A stretch of 64,000 nt of DNA from Roseibacterium beibuensis (GCF_039542305.1 NZ_BAABHW010000004.1:248001-312000); one strand, 5' to 3'; counted from the stretch's first letter, positions 42,023 through 51,222 are shown. Program-made: numbers and translations. Notes: a model not told the origin generated them from the letters alone.

Positions 42023-42274
42023 TCAGCCCCCGGTCATGGGCGGAAAGAACGCCACCTCGCGGGCATCGCCCAGGGGCGTGTCGAGTTCGACCAAGTCCTG
42101 ATCCAGCGCGGCCCGGATTGCGGCGGTGTCGGAAAAGGCAAAAGCATAAGCCTCGTCCCGTTGCCGCAACTCTTCGATCAGGTCCGCAACGGTTGCGGCC
42201 TCGGTCTCGATGCTCTCATGCCCGGTGCCGATCCGCTCGCGCAGCCAGGCGAAATAGCGCAGATCCCGTTTCAT
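42023..42274 (-). CDS. moaD: Molybdopterin synthase sulfur-carrier subunit
   Basis: The 83-residue ubiquitin-like protein ends in the obligatory Gly-Gly (residues 82-83), the site of the thiocarboxylate, preceded by VAFFPPMT. It starts with a beta strand, YFAWLRE. Its start overlaps the pgsA stop by ATGA (42271-42274), and moaE follows. Confidence 0.95.
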   Translation of the reverse strand: MKRDLRYFAWLRERIGTGHESIETEAATVADLIEELRQRDEAYAFAFSDTAAIRAALDQDLVELDTPLGDAREVAFFPPMTGG

Positions 42275-42936
42275 GGATTATCCCTCAGGTAAGGCAGCGC
42301 CTTGCGGAAATAGTCGAACCCGGTGATCAGGGTCAGGGCCGCGGCCAGCCACAACAAGACGAGGCCACCGTAGGACACGGTCATCAGACCTTGATATTTC
42401 CATGTAAGGCCAACGGTATCCTCGATCTCGCCGGCAAGGATGCCGCTGACGATCTCTCCGTTCATGCCGAAGGTCTGCATCAGGAAGTAGTGGTCGAACA
42501 GGCCCCAGGCGAACAGCAGCGCGATTGCCACCATCTGAACCATCGTCTTCCACTTGGCGAGCTTGGTCACCTTGAGCGTCCCCGCCGTATCGCCCAGGAA
42601 CTCGCGCAGGCCCGAGACGAAGACCTCGCGGAACAGGATCGCGGTGACAGGCACCAGCGTCCACGCCGTGATGCCGTGAAGGCCAAGAATGACCGCCAGC
42701 GCGATCACCACCATCGCCTTGTCCGCGATCGGGTCCAGCATGGCGCCGAATTTCGACACCTGGTTCCACGACCGCGCCATCCAGCCATCCACGTAGTCGG
42801 TCAACGACGCCACCACGAAAAGGATCAGAGCCACCCAATCCGCGGCAGGACGTGGCAGAAACAGAAAGATCAGCCCCACCATAGGCGCAGCGATCAGGCG
42901 GAACACGGTAAGGATGTTTGGCAAGGTCCAGTTCAT
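42271..42936 (-). CDS. pgsA: CDP-diacylglycerol-glycerol-3-phosphate 3-phosphatidyltransferase
   Basis: PgsA makes phosphatidylglycerol-phosphate in the inner membrane. The 221-residue protein starts MNWTLPNILTVFRL and shows the full CDP-alcohol transferase motif DGWMAR, eight residues, then G-AML-D-PIA-D. It lies between uvrC (18 bp upstream) and moaD (overlapping). The uvrC-pgsA-moaD-moaE order is familiar from other proteobacteria. Confidence 0.95.
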   Translation of the reverse strand: MNWTLPNILTVFRLIAAPMVGLIFLFLPRPAADWVALILFVVASLTDYVDGWMARSWNQVSKFGAMLDPIADKAMVVIALAVILGLHGITAWTLVPVTAILFREVFVSGLREFLGDTAGTLKVTKLAKWKTMVQMVAIALLFAWGLFDHYFLMQTFGMNGEIVSGILAGEIEDTVGLTWKYQGLMTVSYGGLVLLWLAAALTLITGFDYFRKALPYLRDNP

Positions 42937-42954
42937 GGGCGAAGACTTATCCTG

Positions 42955-44823
42955 TCAGCCGCGCTCATGGAAGAAGGCGTAGATCGTCTCGGCCATCTGA
43001 TCGGAAATTCCTTCGACCGCCTTCAGGTCGGCGAGGTTTGCACGTGACACGGCCTTGGCGCTGCCGAAATGGTTCAAGAGCGCGCGTTTGCGGGTCGCGC
43101 CGACGCCGGGCACCTCGTCGAGCGGCGTGGCGGACACCGCCTTGGCGCGTTTCTGGCGATGGGCGCCGATGGCGAACCGGTGCGCCTCGTCCCGCATCCG
43201 CTGGATGAAGTAGAGAACCGGGTCGTTTCTTTTCAGCGCGAAGGCCGGCTTGCCGGGGCGGTAGAATTCCTCCTTGCCCTGGTCGCGGTCGATCCCCTTG
43301 GCGACCCCGATGAAGGGCACGTCGTCGATCCCGAGTTCTTCCATGATCTCGGCCACGGCGCTGACCTGACCCGCACCGCCGTCGATCAACAACAGATCCG
43401 GCCACGCTTCGGACTCCCGGTCGGGATCTTCCTTGAGAAGGCGTTGAAAGCGGCGGGTCAGAACCTCTTTCATCATGCCGAAATCGTCACCCGGCGTCAG
43501 GCTGTCACCGCGGATGTTGAACTTTCGGTACTGCGATTTCATGAACCCCTCGGGGCCGGCGACAATCATCGCACCGACGGCATGCGCCCCCTGGATGTGC
43601 GAGTTGTCATAGACCTCGATCCGCGACGGGCGCCCGTCGAGGTCGAACGCCTCGGTCAGACCGTCGAGCAGCTTGGCTTGCGCCTGCCCCTCGGCCAAGC
43701 GGCGGCCAAGGCTTTCGCGGGCATTGCGCAGGGCGCTATCGACCAGTTCAGCCTTCTCACCGCGTTGGGGCACCACGATCTCGACCTTGCGGCCACGTTT
43801 CTGCGACAGGGCATCGGCCATCAGGTCGGTATTCTCGACCGGGTGCGAGAGGATCACCTGACGCGGCGGTTCTTTCTGGTCGTAGAACTGGCCAAGGAAG
43901 GCCTCCAGCACCTCGGGCTCGTCGATATCGGGGCCCACGCGCGGATAGAAATCGCGGTTGCCCCAGTTCTGGTTGGCCCGGATGAAGAAGACCTGCACAC
44001 AGGCTTGCCCCCCCTCCATGTGCAGCGCGATCACGTCCGCCTCGGTCACGCCGCGCGGGTTGATGCCTTGCGCAGACTGAACAGCCGTCAACGCCCGGAT
44101 GCGGTCACGAAGCGCTGCAGCGCGCTCGAATTCCATGGCCGCCGAGGCCTCCTGCATCTGGGCTGCAAGACGCTCCTGCAAATCCTTCGAGTCGCCCTTG
44201 AGGAAACGTTCCGCATCGCGGACGGAGGCCGCGTAATCGGCTTCGGAAATATACCCGACACAGGGCGCCGAGCAGCGTTTGATCTGGTAAAGCAGGCAAG
44301 GTCGCGTGCGGCTTTCGAAACTGGCATCGGTGCAGTTGCGCAGCAGGAAAACCTTTTGCAGTTGGTTCAGCGTTCGGTTCACGGCCCCCGCACTTGCGAA
44401 AGGGCCGAAATAGCTGCCCTTCTGCTTCTTCGCGCCGCGATGCTTCTTGATCTGCGGATAGGGATGATCCTTGGCGACGAGAATATTCGGAAAGCTCTTG
44501 TCGTCCCGCAGCAGCACGTTGTAGCGCGGCTTGAGCTGCTTGATCAGGTTCTGTTCCAGCAGCAGCGCCTCGGTTTCCGTGCGTGTGGTCAGGAACATCA
44601 TCGAGGCGGTTTCGCGGATCATGCGCGCGATGCGCGGGCTATGACCGGCGGGCTTTGCGTAGTTCGAAACGCGCCGCTTGAGCGCCCGCGCCTTGCCGAC
44701 GTAAAGCACGCGCGATTGCGCATCGAGCATGCGATAGACACCCGGCGAATTGTCGAGCTTGCGCACGTAGGCCTGGATGACCTCGTGCCCGGTTTGCGGT
44801 TGGTTTTCGACCATTTCCGACAT
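42955..44823 (-). CDS. uvrC: Excinuclease ABC subunit C
   Basis: UvrC makes both incisions in nucleotide excision repair. The 622-residue protein has the GIY-YIG nuclease domain at the start (SPGVYRMLDAQSRVLYVGKA), a UvrB-binding UVR motif near residue 220 (AAMEFERAAALRDRIRAL), the RNase H-like C-terminal nuclease (RIEVYDNSHIQG, LLIDGGAGQ), and a closing helix-hairpin-helix pair (VPGVGATRKRALL). It is the first gene of the uvrC-pgsA-moaDE operon. An unusual AT-rich gap lies upstream. Confidence 0.96.
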   Translation of the reverse strand: MSEMVENQPQTGHEVIQAYVRKLDNSPGVYRMLDAQSRVLYVGKARALKRRVSNYAKPAGHSPRIARMIRETASMMFLTTRTETEALLLEQNLIKQLKPRYNVLLRDDKSFPNILVAKDHPYPQIKKHRGAKKQKGSYFGPFASAGAVNRTLNQLQKVFLLRNCTDASFESRTRPCLLYQIKRCSAPCVGYISEADYAASVRDAERFLKGDSKDLQERLAAQMQEASAAMEFERAAALRDRIRALTAVQSAQGINPRGVTEADVIALHMEGGQACVQVFFIRANQNWGNRDFYPRVGPDIDEPEVLEAFLGQFYDQKEPPRQVILSHPVENTDLMADALSQKRGRKVEIVVPQRGEKAELVDSALRNARESLGRRLAEGQAQAKLLDGLTEAFDLDGRPSRIEVYDNSHIQGAHAVGAMIVAGPEGFMKSQYRKFNIRGDSLTPGDDFGMMKEVLTRRFQRLLKEDPDRESEAWPDLLLIDGGAGQVSAVAEIMEELGIDDVPFIGVAKGIDRDQGKEEFYRPGKPAFALKRNDPVLYFIQRMRDEAHRFAIGAHRQKRAKAVSATPLDEVPGVGATRKRALLNHFGSAKAVSRANLADLKAVEGISDQMAETIYAFFHERG

Positions 44824-45122
44824 CGTTCAGGACCTAAGTCGATTCCTTTCCGGGCTGCACCGGTCTGAGGCCGGATGCAAGCCTTGGAATATCCCCCAAT
44901 CCTGTGGATAAGCTTCCGGATAAAACTTGGGGATAGAGAATTTTCCCTTATTTTTGGCCGACTTCTGCAGATTGCACAATTTTTGGGCGGCCAAATATGT
45001 CATTGTTTTAAAATGATATTTTTTCTCTCAGCCGCGCCAGTCTTGCATTTGTCACGCGGGCGTTACCCTAACGTCACATCGTCACTCACGGTGGAGAAGT
45101 TTGGTCGCGTCAACTGCAACGA
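44824..45122. promoter_or_regulatory. 299-bp AT-rich gap with a DnaA box, upstream of uvrC
   Basis: No gene is visible here. A perfect DnaA box, TGTGGATAA, is at 44903-44911. Two weaker copies in the same orientation follow at 44915-44923 (TCCGGATAA) and 44928-44936 (TGGGGATAG), spaced 12 and 13 bp. Beyond them, about 44937-45032 is the most AT-rich stretch of the window, with runs such as TTTTAAAATGATATTTTTT. TTTGGCCG (44953-44960) and CGGCCAAA (44988-44995) form an 8-bp inverted repeat around it. It must contain the uvrC promoter and could also be a DnaA-controlled or origin-like site. Confidence 0.5.
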
Positions 45123-45899
45123 TCACTCCACCCCGAGCACGTCCGGGGTTTGCCAAGCCAGGTGTTGCCCCCCATCGACGCAGATCAACTGCCCCGTTAC
45201 GGCGCGCGCCGTCAGGAAATACCGCAGCGCCTCGCAGATGGCTTGAGGGTCCGCGCCGCGCTCCAGAACAGTGGCTGCGCGCTGGTTCGCGAAATGCTCG
45301 TCCGACTGCCGCGCGCCCTGCATCGTGGGCCCCGGCCCGATGGCGTTGACCCGGACATGGGGGGCCAGCGCCTGCGCCGCCGTACGGGTGAAGGCCCAGA
45401 GGCCCATCTTCGCAATCGTGTAGGTCATGAATTCCGGCGTCAGCTTGCGCACGCGCTGGTCGATCATGTTGATGACCAGCCCTTGTGCCTGTGGCTCGCC
45501 ATTCTCGTCCGGCTGCGCGGGGGGCATCTGCGCGGCCAGCGCCTGCGTCAGAACGAAAGGCGCGCGCAGGTTGGATTCGAGGTGGCGATCCCAACTTTCA
45601 CGCGTCGCTGTTTCGATATTGTCGTAGTCGAAGATCGAGGCGTTATTGACCAAGATGGTAATGGGCTGCCCAAGCGCTTCGGATGCCTTTGGCAAGAGCG
45701 CTTGTACCGCGCCCTCGTCCAGCAGATCGGCCCCTACGGTCACGGCGTTGCGGCCCATCGTGCGGATCTCGGCCGCGGTTTCCTCGGCCGCGTCGGCACT
45801 GGAATTGTAGTGAACCGCCACGTCATGGCCAGCCCGGGCCAGTTCCAGCGCCATTGCCTTGCCCAAACGCTTGCCCGCGCCCGTCACCAGTGCCGTCAT
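45123..45899 (-). CDS. SDR family oxidoreductase, pteridine-reductase-like
   Basis: The 258-residue enzyme has TGAGKRLG (6-13), LVNNAS, and the catalytic pair Tyr and Lys in MTYTIAK. The usual Ser region reads NMIDQRV, as in FolM/PTR1-type reductases that act on pteridines. The ending with ICVDGGQH is the typical SDR C-terminus. ATG 45899 gives the normal length; longer frames run through the exchanger gene. It is the last gene of a four-gene - strand cluster. FolM-like function is inference. Confidence 0.85.
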   Translation of the reverse strand: MTALVTGAGKRLGKAMALELARAGHDVAVHYNSSADAAEETAAEIRTMGRNAVTVGADLLDEGAVQALLPKASEALGQPITILVNNASIFDYDNIETATRESWDRHLESNLRAPFVLTQALAAQMPPAQPDENGEPQAQGLVINMIDQRVRKLTPEFMTYTIAKMGLWAFTRTAAQALAPHVRVNAIGPGPTMQGARQSDEHFANQRAATVLERGADPQAICEALRYFLTARAVTGQLICVDGGQHLAWQTPDVLGVE

Positions 45900-45916
45900 G
45901 AAAGCCTCTTTTCCGC

Positions 45917-46891
45917 TCAAGTCAGGAGAACGAGGATATAGGTCACGTAAAGGGCAGAGAAACCCAGCCCGACCAAACGGCCCATTTGCAGCCCGAGGAA
46001 CACGAAGGGCGCAAGCACCAGCGAGGCGGCCAGCATTACCCACAGATCGAAACTCAGGAATTCCGGGTCGACCGGGATCGGCCCAACCAGCGCCGCCACC
46101 CCGATGATGGCCAGCAAGTTGAACATGTTGGACCCGATGACATTGCCGAGCGCCACATCGGCATGTTTGCGGATCGCCGCCATGACCGTTGTCGCAAGCT
46201 CGGGCAAAGAGGTGCCAACGGCCACCAGCGTCAGACCGATTACCGTGTCGGATACGCCATAGGCCGAGGCGATGGCGATGGAGCTGTCCACCAGCAGATC
46301 CGCCCCCAACGGCAAGCCGATCAGGCCCAGCAGGACGTACAGACCGATCTGCCACCACGGCATGTCTGGATCGGCCTCTTCCAGTTCCTCGATGCCTGCG
46401 ATCTCGGCGGCCTCTTCGGCGCTGGCGCCATTCGCCTCGCGCCGATGCGCGCGGGCGGACCGCACCGCGTCAAGCAGGACAAGCGACAGAATGCCCAGCA
46501 GGATGATCGAATGCCACCACGTGATCGGGCCGGCAAAGGCAAGGCCGATGAAGATCAGCGTCGAGACGATCATCACCATATAGGTGCGCTGTGTGTCGCT
46601 CCCGGCGCGCAGGCCGGAGATCAACGCCGGGATGCCGAGAACCAGAAGAATGTTCGCGGTATTCGAGCCAACGACATTGCCAAGCGCCAGGCCCGGCACG
46701 CCATTGAGGACAGATTTGATACTGATCAGCAGTTCCGGCGCGGATGTTCCGAAGGCCACGACCGTCAGGCTGACGATCAGGGCGGGGATGCCCAGGCGCA
46801 GGCTGAGATTGACGGCGCCCTTGACCAGCACATCCCCTGCAAGAAGCAGGATGACGAGGCCGAGCCCCGCCAGCGCGAACTCCATCCACAT
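45917..46891 (-). CDS. Calcium/sodium antiporter (YrbG-like CaCA family)
   Basis: The 324-residue inner-membrane exchanger has about ten helices and the two inverted alpha-repeats of the family, FGTSAPELLISI...GNVVGSNTANILLVLG and VGTSLPELATTV...GNVIGSNMFNLLAIIG. These form the ion-binding site. A long acidic cytoplasmic loop (EEAAEIAGIEELEEADPD) separates the halves. ATG 46891 is chosen; an ATG six bases later is equally possible. It starts four bases after the small zinc-ribbon gene. Confidence 0.93.
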   Translation of the reverse strand: MWMEFALAGLGLVILLLAGDVLVKGAVNLSLRLGIPALIVSLTVVAFGTSAPELLISIKSVLNGVPGLALGNVVGSNTANILLVLGIPALISGLRAGSDTQRTYMVMIVSTLIFIGLAFAGPITWWHSIILLGILSLVLLDAVRSARAHRREANGASAEEAAEIAGIEELEEADPDMPWWQIGLYVLLGLIGLPLGADLLVDSSIAIASAYGVSDTVIGLTLVAVGTSLPELATTVMAAIRKHADVALGNVIGSNMFNLLAIIGVAALVGPIPVDPEFLSFDLWVMLAASLVLAPFVFLGLQMGRLVGLGFSALYVTYILVLLT

Positions 46892-46895
46892 GCCG

Positions 46896-47075
46896 TCAGT
46901 CCCGCCTTTCCGTGCAGTGCGGGCAATCGCCGCCGCGCAGGTTGTATCGTCCGCATTCCGGGCAAAGGCGCGGTTTCGGCAGGCCCTTTCCGCGCTTGAG
47001 GCCCGGCAGGCGCAGGCGGCCAAACATGGCGAGCACGATCATGAAGATCAGGAACAGGGTGACGATCTTGACCAT
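46896..47075 (-). CDS. Tiny membrane-anchored zinc-ribbon protein
   Basis: The 59-residue protein has one N-terminal hydrophobic helix (MVKIVTLFLIFMIVLAMFG), a basic linker (RLRLPGLKRGKGLPKPR), then CPEC and CPHC knuckles that form a zinc ribbon. Its ATG (47075) overlaps the S49 peptidase stop as TGATG, and the exchanger starts four bases later, so it is an integral part of that operon. Function is unknown. It could be a metal sensor or a small partner of the peptidase or exchanger. Confidence 0.75.
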   Translation of the reverse strand: MVKIVTLFLIFMIVLAMFGRLRLPGLKRGKGLPKPRLCPECGRYNLRGGDCPHCTERRD

Positions 47076-47875
47076 CAGGACAGCCCGTAGCGGGCCCAAA
47101 GCGCCTGCTCCTCAAGTCCTCGGCCGAAATCCTGCGCGATCTGCGCGCCGAAGCGCTGCCAAAGGCTGCGCTTGGGGCCGTAAACGGCAAAGCGCGTCTT
47201 GTCGCCATGCAGGTCCTTCATCTTAGGAACGAGATGCGCGATCCCGTCCGCAAGGCCCAATTCGACCGCCTTGGCACCGGTCCAGAACGCGCCGGTGAAC
47301 AAATCCTTGTCGCCGCTCAGGCGATCCCCCCGGCGCGATGCGACATGCGCCTTGAACGCGTCGTGGATGTCGGACTGAAGATCTTTCAGGCGGTCCACGT
47401 CCTCGGCGCGTTCGGGGCGGAAGGGGTCGAGGATCGACTTGTCTTCACCGGCGGTATGAACGCGGCGTTCGACACCGATTTTTTGCATCGCCTCGTGGAA
47501 CCCGAACCCGGCCGAGATCACCCCGATGGAGCCGAGGATCGAGCTGTGGTCGGCCCAGATGTGATCGGCCGCGCAGGCCAGCCAATAGCCGCCCGATGCC
47601 GCCACGTCCTCGACGAAGGCGTGAACCGGAACCTCCTTTTCCTCGGACAGCCGGCGAATGCGCGCGGCGATGAGCGAGGATTGAACCGGGCTGCCACCGG
47701 GCGAATTGATCGAAAGTGCCACGGCCGCCGGTTTGCCCTTGCGAAACGCCCGTTCGATCGCCGGGGCCAAAGCGGCATCGGACAGACCGCCCCGCGGGGA
47801 GGCCATGATCGCACCGTTCAGCCGGATCACGGCGACCACCGGATCGGATTTCACGAAAGGGATGAAGCGTTTCAT
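47075..47875 (-). CDS. S49 family serine peptidase (SohB/SppA type)
   Basis: The 266-residue protease resembles the short SppA/SohB signal-peptide peptidases. It has INSPGGSPVQS, the nucleophile Ser in DVAASGGYWLA (near residue 105) and the general-base Lys in GEDKSILDPF (near residue 155). No clear N-terminal membrane helix is visible, so it may be peripheral or cytoplasmic. ATG 47875 (MKRFIPF) is preferred over an upstream frame. It heads the peptidase / zinc-ribbon / exchanger / SDR cluster. Confidence 0.88.
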   Translation of the reverse strand: MKRFIPFVKSDPVVAVIRLNGAIMASPRGGLSDAALAPAIERAFRKGKPAAVALSINSPGGSPVQSSLIAARIRRLSEEKEVPVHAFVEDVAASGGYWLACAADHIWADHSSILGSIGVISAGFGFHEAMQKIGVERRVHTAGEDKSILDPFRPERAEDVDRLKDLQSDIHDAFKAHVASRRGDRLSGDKDLFTGAFWTGAKAVELGLADGIAHLVPKMKDLHGDKTRFAVYGPKRSLWQRFGAQIAQDFGRGLEEQALWARYGLS

Positions 47876-47953
47876 GGAATGCGATGTAGAGTGCCGATTG
47901 CGCGGCAACAAGGCGCGGCCAGCGGATTTGCCCGGTCTTGTGGCCCCGCCTCC

Positions 47954-48757
47954 CTACTGTGCCGTCCAGCCGCCATCGATGGGAATGGCCGTGCCGGTGA
48001 CATTGTGCGCGATGGGTGCGCATAGCCAAAGCGCCAGCGCCCCGATCTCGGACGGGTCCGAGGTGCGCTGCGAGGGCTGCTTCTCGGCCAACAGGTCGGC
48101 GATACCCAGATCCCGATCACCGCCATGCAAACCCGCCCGCGCCTGGATCTGCGGTTCGATGATCGCGGTTTCCGTCCAGCCGGGGCAGATACAGTTGACG
48201 GTCACGCCCCCTTTTTTCTTGTCGCCCGAGGCCGCGTATTCCAGCGCGGCCACCCGGCTTAACCCCACCAGCCCGAACTTGGCCGCCACGTAGGGCGATT
48301 TGTCCTTCGACGCGACAAGGCCATGGACCGAGGCGATGTTGATGACGCGCCCATAGCCGCGTTCGGCCATGCGCGGCAGGGCCTTCTGCATGGTCGAGAA
48401 GGCAGAGGAGAGGTTGATCTGCAGGATCGTATCCCATGTCTCGCGCGGCATCTCGGCGATGGGGGCGGTATGCTGGATGCCCGCGTTGTTCACGAGGATA
48501 TCCGCCCCACCCCAGGCGGCAACGGCGTCCATCAGCGCGTCGATGCGGTCAGGGTCGCGCAGATCGCCCGGGAAAAACTCGGCCTGCGGCGCGCCCTTGT
48601 CGCGCAGGTGATTGCAGACCTCTTCGATTTGCGCATCGCCTGCGATGCCATGCACCGCGATCCGCGCGCCCGCCTCGGCCAGCGCCTCGGCAATGGCAAG
48701 GCCGATCCCCTGGACAGAGCCGGTTACAAGGGCGGTTTTTCCAGACAGGTCGGTCAT
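47954..48757 (-). CDS. 3-hydroxybutyrate dehydrogenase
   Basis: The 267-residue SDR matches bacterial 3-hydroxybutyrate dehydrogenases along its length. It has TGSVQGIGLAIA, the NNAGIQHTAPIAE segment typical of this group, INIASVHGLVAS, the catalytic Y-x3-K in SPYVAAK, CPGWTET and IPIDGGWTAQ. It oxidises 3-hydroxybutyrate to acetoacetate, often during polyhydroxybutyrate use. Its start overlaps the acyl-CoA ligase stop by ATGA, so the pair probably handle a common short acyl compound. Confidence 0.9.
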   Translation of the reverse strand: MTDLSGKTALVTGSVQGIGLAIAEALAEAGARIAVHGIAGDAQIEEVCNHLRDKGAPQAEFFPGDLRDPDRIDALMDAVAAWGGADILVNNAGIQHTAPIAEMPRETWDTILQINLSSAFSTMQKALPRMAERGYGRVINIASVHGLVASKDKSPYVAAKFGLVGLSRVAALEYAASGDKKKGGVTVNCICPGWTETAIIEPQIQARAGLHGGDRDLGIADLLAEKQPSQRTSDPSEIGALALWLCAPIAHNVTGTAIPIDGGWTAQ

Positions 48758-50271
48758 GTCGCGTCCTCCTCCAGACGTTTGCGCAGCTCGGTCTTGAGGA
48801 CCTTGCCGTAATTGTTCTTGGGCAGTTCGGGCAAAGCGACATAGGCCTTTGGCCGTTTGAACCGCGCCATGTTGTCGAGGCAATGGGCATCGAGCGTGGC
48901 CTGATCGCATGTCGTGCCGGGAACCGTGACCACGAAGGCCACGACATCCTCGCCCCACTCTTCGGATGGGCGACCGACGACGGAAACCTCGTGCACCGAA
49001 GGATGGGTCAGAAGCACCTCCTCGACCTCGCGCGGGTAGATGTTGGTGCCGCCGGAAATGATGACGTCTTTCGATCGGTCGGCAAGCGTCAGGTAGCCGT
49101 CTTCGTCCAGCCGCCCCATGTCACCGGTCATGAGCCAGCCGTTGCGTAGCGTCTTTGCCGTCGCCTCGGGGTTTTGCCAGTATCCCGGCATCACCGGCGC
49201 ACCCCGCACCATGATTTCGCCGATCTCGCCCGGTGGCAGGAAAGCCCCCGCTCCGTCGCCGATGGCGATCTCGACCCGCGACTGCGCCCGTCCAACCGAG
49301 GACAGGCGCGCGCGCCACCGGGGATGACTTCGGTCGGCGACGTCGGCCCGGGACAGCGCGCTGATCGCCATCGGGCATTCCCCCTGCCCGTAGATCTGCA
49401 CGAATCTCGGACCGAACCACTCGACCGCCTCCTCGATATCGGCGTTGTACATCGGGCCGCCGCCATAAACGATCGTTCGGATACCATCGCCGCGCAGGCC
49501 CAGCGCCTTGGCGGCATCGGTCAGACGACGCACCATGGTCGGCGCCATGAACATCGAGGTCGGACCATGCGCGGCGGACAGGGCAAGGACCTCGCCCGCG
49601 TCATACCCACCCGAGACCGGCACGATATGCCGCGCGCCCATGCGGACATGAATGGGGGCGTAGATCCCCGCGCCGTGACTCATCGGGGCGGCATAAAGCG
49701 CCGCGTCGTCGGATGTGACCGGGTCCACGTCGATGAGATAGCAAAGCGACGTTGCCGCCAGCATGCCGTGGGTGATCTGCACGCCCTTGGGCTTTCCAGT
49801 GGTGCCCGAGGTGTAGAACAGCCACGCCAGGTCCGTATCGTCACGCTCGACCAGCGGCGCTGCGGGTCCGCTGGTCATGGCGGCGAAATCCTCGCCGCCC
49901 ACGTCGATCAGCCCGCGTTCGGTCTGGTCGGCAAGACCGGCACCCAAATCCTCGGTCACGAAACAAAGCTTTGCATCGCCATCGGACAGGATCCAGGCCG
50001 CTTCCTTGGGGTGAAGCTTGGCATTGATCGGCACGGCCGCGGCACCTGCCATCCAGATGCCGTAGAAACAGACGAGGTAGTCGGGACAGTTCTTGGCGAA
50101 GATGCCGACCCGGTCGCCGGGCAAGATGCCCTTTTCCAGCAAAGCCGCAGCCAGCGACGCCGCGCGGGCATGAAAGCCGGCGTAATCGGCCACGACCGTG
50201 TCGCCCAGCATCAAGGCGGGGGTCCCGCCAGCCACCTTGGCAATGCGTTCAAGCCAGATCGCGATGTTCAT
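48754..50271 (-). CDS. Acyl-CoA synthetase (AMP-forming ligase)
   Basis: The 505-residue ANL-superfamily enzyme has the P-loop YTSGTTGKPKG near residue 165, YGQGECPMA, TGDMGRLDEDGYL and RSKDVIISGGTNIYPREVEE, and the catalytic Lys near the end (LPKNNYGKVLK). It activates a carboxylate as acyl-AMP and then as CoA thioester. Which acid is unknown; coupling to 3-hydroxybutyrate dehydrogenase suggests a short or branched acid. ATG 50271 follows GAGGG by about nine bases. Confidence 0.9.
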   Translation of the reverse strand: MNIAIWLERIAKVAGGTPALMLGDTVVADYAGFHARAASLAAALLEKGILPGDRVGIFAKNCPDYLVCFYGIWMAGAAAVPINAKLHPKEAAWILSDGDAKLCFVTEDLGAGLADQTERGLIDVGGEDFAAMTSGPAAPLVERDDTDLAWLFYTSGTTGKPKGVQITHGMLAATSLCYLIDVDPVTSDDAALYAAPMSHGAGIYAPIHVRMGARHIVPVSGGYDAGEVLALSAAHGPTSMFMAPTMVRRLTDAAKALGLRGDGIRTIVYGGGPMYNADIEEAVEWFGPRFVQIYGQGECPMAISALSRADVADRSHPRWRARLSSVGRAQSRVEIAIGDGAGAFLPPGEIGEIMVRGAPVMPGYWQNPEATAKTLRNGWLMTGDMGRLDEDGYLTLADRSKDVIISGGTNIYPREVEEVLLTHPSVHEVSVVGRPSEEWGEDVVAFVVTVPGTTCDQATLDAHCLDNMARFKRPKAYVALPELPKNNYGKVLKTELRKRLEEDAT

Positions 50272-50325
50272 CAGATATGCCCTCCCCCGCACAGATCAGC
50301 ACGGGGCGCGCAGAGGGGCAAGATG

Positions 50326-51222
50326 TCAGAGCGTCAGCCCCATCTCGGTTAGACAGGCATGGGCGTGGTCGTGATGGTGTTTCGGCATCCGCGCCCAGAA
50401 ATCCTCAAGGATCGCGGGCCATTGCGGGGCCTGCTCCAGGAAGGCCGCGCGATGGTAATGCAGGATCTCGACATCCGGTGTCTGGCTGTAATCCTTGCGC
50501 CTAGTCAGGGAATAGTTCCACGTCTCACCCAGCACTTCGGTGGCGTAGCCGAACCGCGCCAAGGTCAGCGGCAGGGTGATCTGGTCAAGCCAGGGCCGCT
50601 TGTTGCCGATGGCGCAGTTGTGGTCGAAATCGAGCGCCGTTTCGAGCCAGTGATCGGCAAACCGCTTGCCATCATGAGTCATTGGTCTTTCGGGAAAGCA
50701 GACGAACCCGGCATTGAAATAGGGCAGGTATTCCAGCTTCCGCCCGCGCAGCAGCCGCAGCCGTTCCTTTGGCAGGGGCAGACCGAAATGGGCATAGGCG
50801 CGCTCCCAGCGATCGTTCTCCTTGCCCCAGGTCGGCAATCCTTCCGGCGCGGCGGCGACCGTATCCGCTGGCAGGTCAGCCATGGGCGTCAGGGGCTTGG
50901 CGCAAACCATGTCGGTATCGAGAAAGATCGCCCGCGCCCCGTCTCGCCGGTCGCTGGCGGCGACCAGCTTGTTGCCATGCGGATAGTCACCGCGCCAGTT
51001 CGGCGTATCCGGCAAAGGACGCAGTTCGACGCCGCAGACCTCGTACAGGTCGCGCGTTGCCGCATGGACCTCGGGCAGATACCCCTCGCTCGCGTAAGCA
51101 TAGAGGCGCACGTCGCCCCGTCCGTCATGCGCGCACGCCAGCGATGATGCCAGTAGCCAGCTTTGCCATTCCAGCCGCACGCCGTCGGCGACGAAGAAGA
51201 TCGACAGCGTCTCTGTGCTCAT
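50326..51222 (-). CDS. Nucleotide-sugar glycosyltransferase-like protein (GT-A fold)
   Basis: The 298-residue protein has a GT-A-like layout with a DxD motif in IFLDTDMVC near residue 100, an N-terminal beta segment (IFFVADGVRLEWQSWLLASSL) and a late aromatic/His cluster (ILHYHRAAFL, KHHHDHAH). No membrane helix is seen. It may transfer a sugar in the cytoplasm or at the membrane face. It lies after the Dabb gene with an 81-bp gap, so it may or may not belong to the catabolic operon. The family assignment is moderate. Confidence 0.7.
   Translation of the reverse strand: MSTETLSIFFVADGVRLEWQSWLLASSLACAHDGRGDVRLYAYASEGYLPEVHAATRDLYEVCGVELRPLPDTPNWRGDYPHGNKLVAASDRRDGARAIFLDTDMVCAKPLTPMADLPADTVAAAPEGLPTWGKENDRWERAYAHFGLPLPKERLRLLRGRKLEYLPYFNAGFVCFPERPMTHDGKRFADHWLETALDFDHNCAIGNKRPWLDQITLPLTLARFGYATEVLGETWNYSLTRRKDYSQTPDVEILHYHRAAFLEQAPQWPAILEDFWARMPKHHHDHAHACLTEMGLTL

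Noticed and set aside
43069..44868. 599-residue + strand open frame opposite uvrC
   Set aside because: Antisense shadow of uvrC; no motif.
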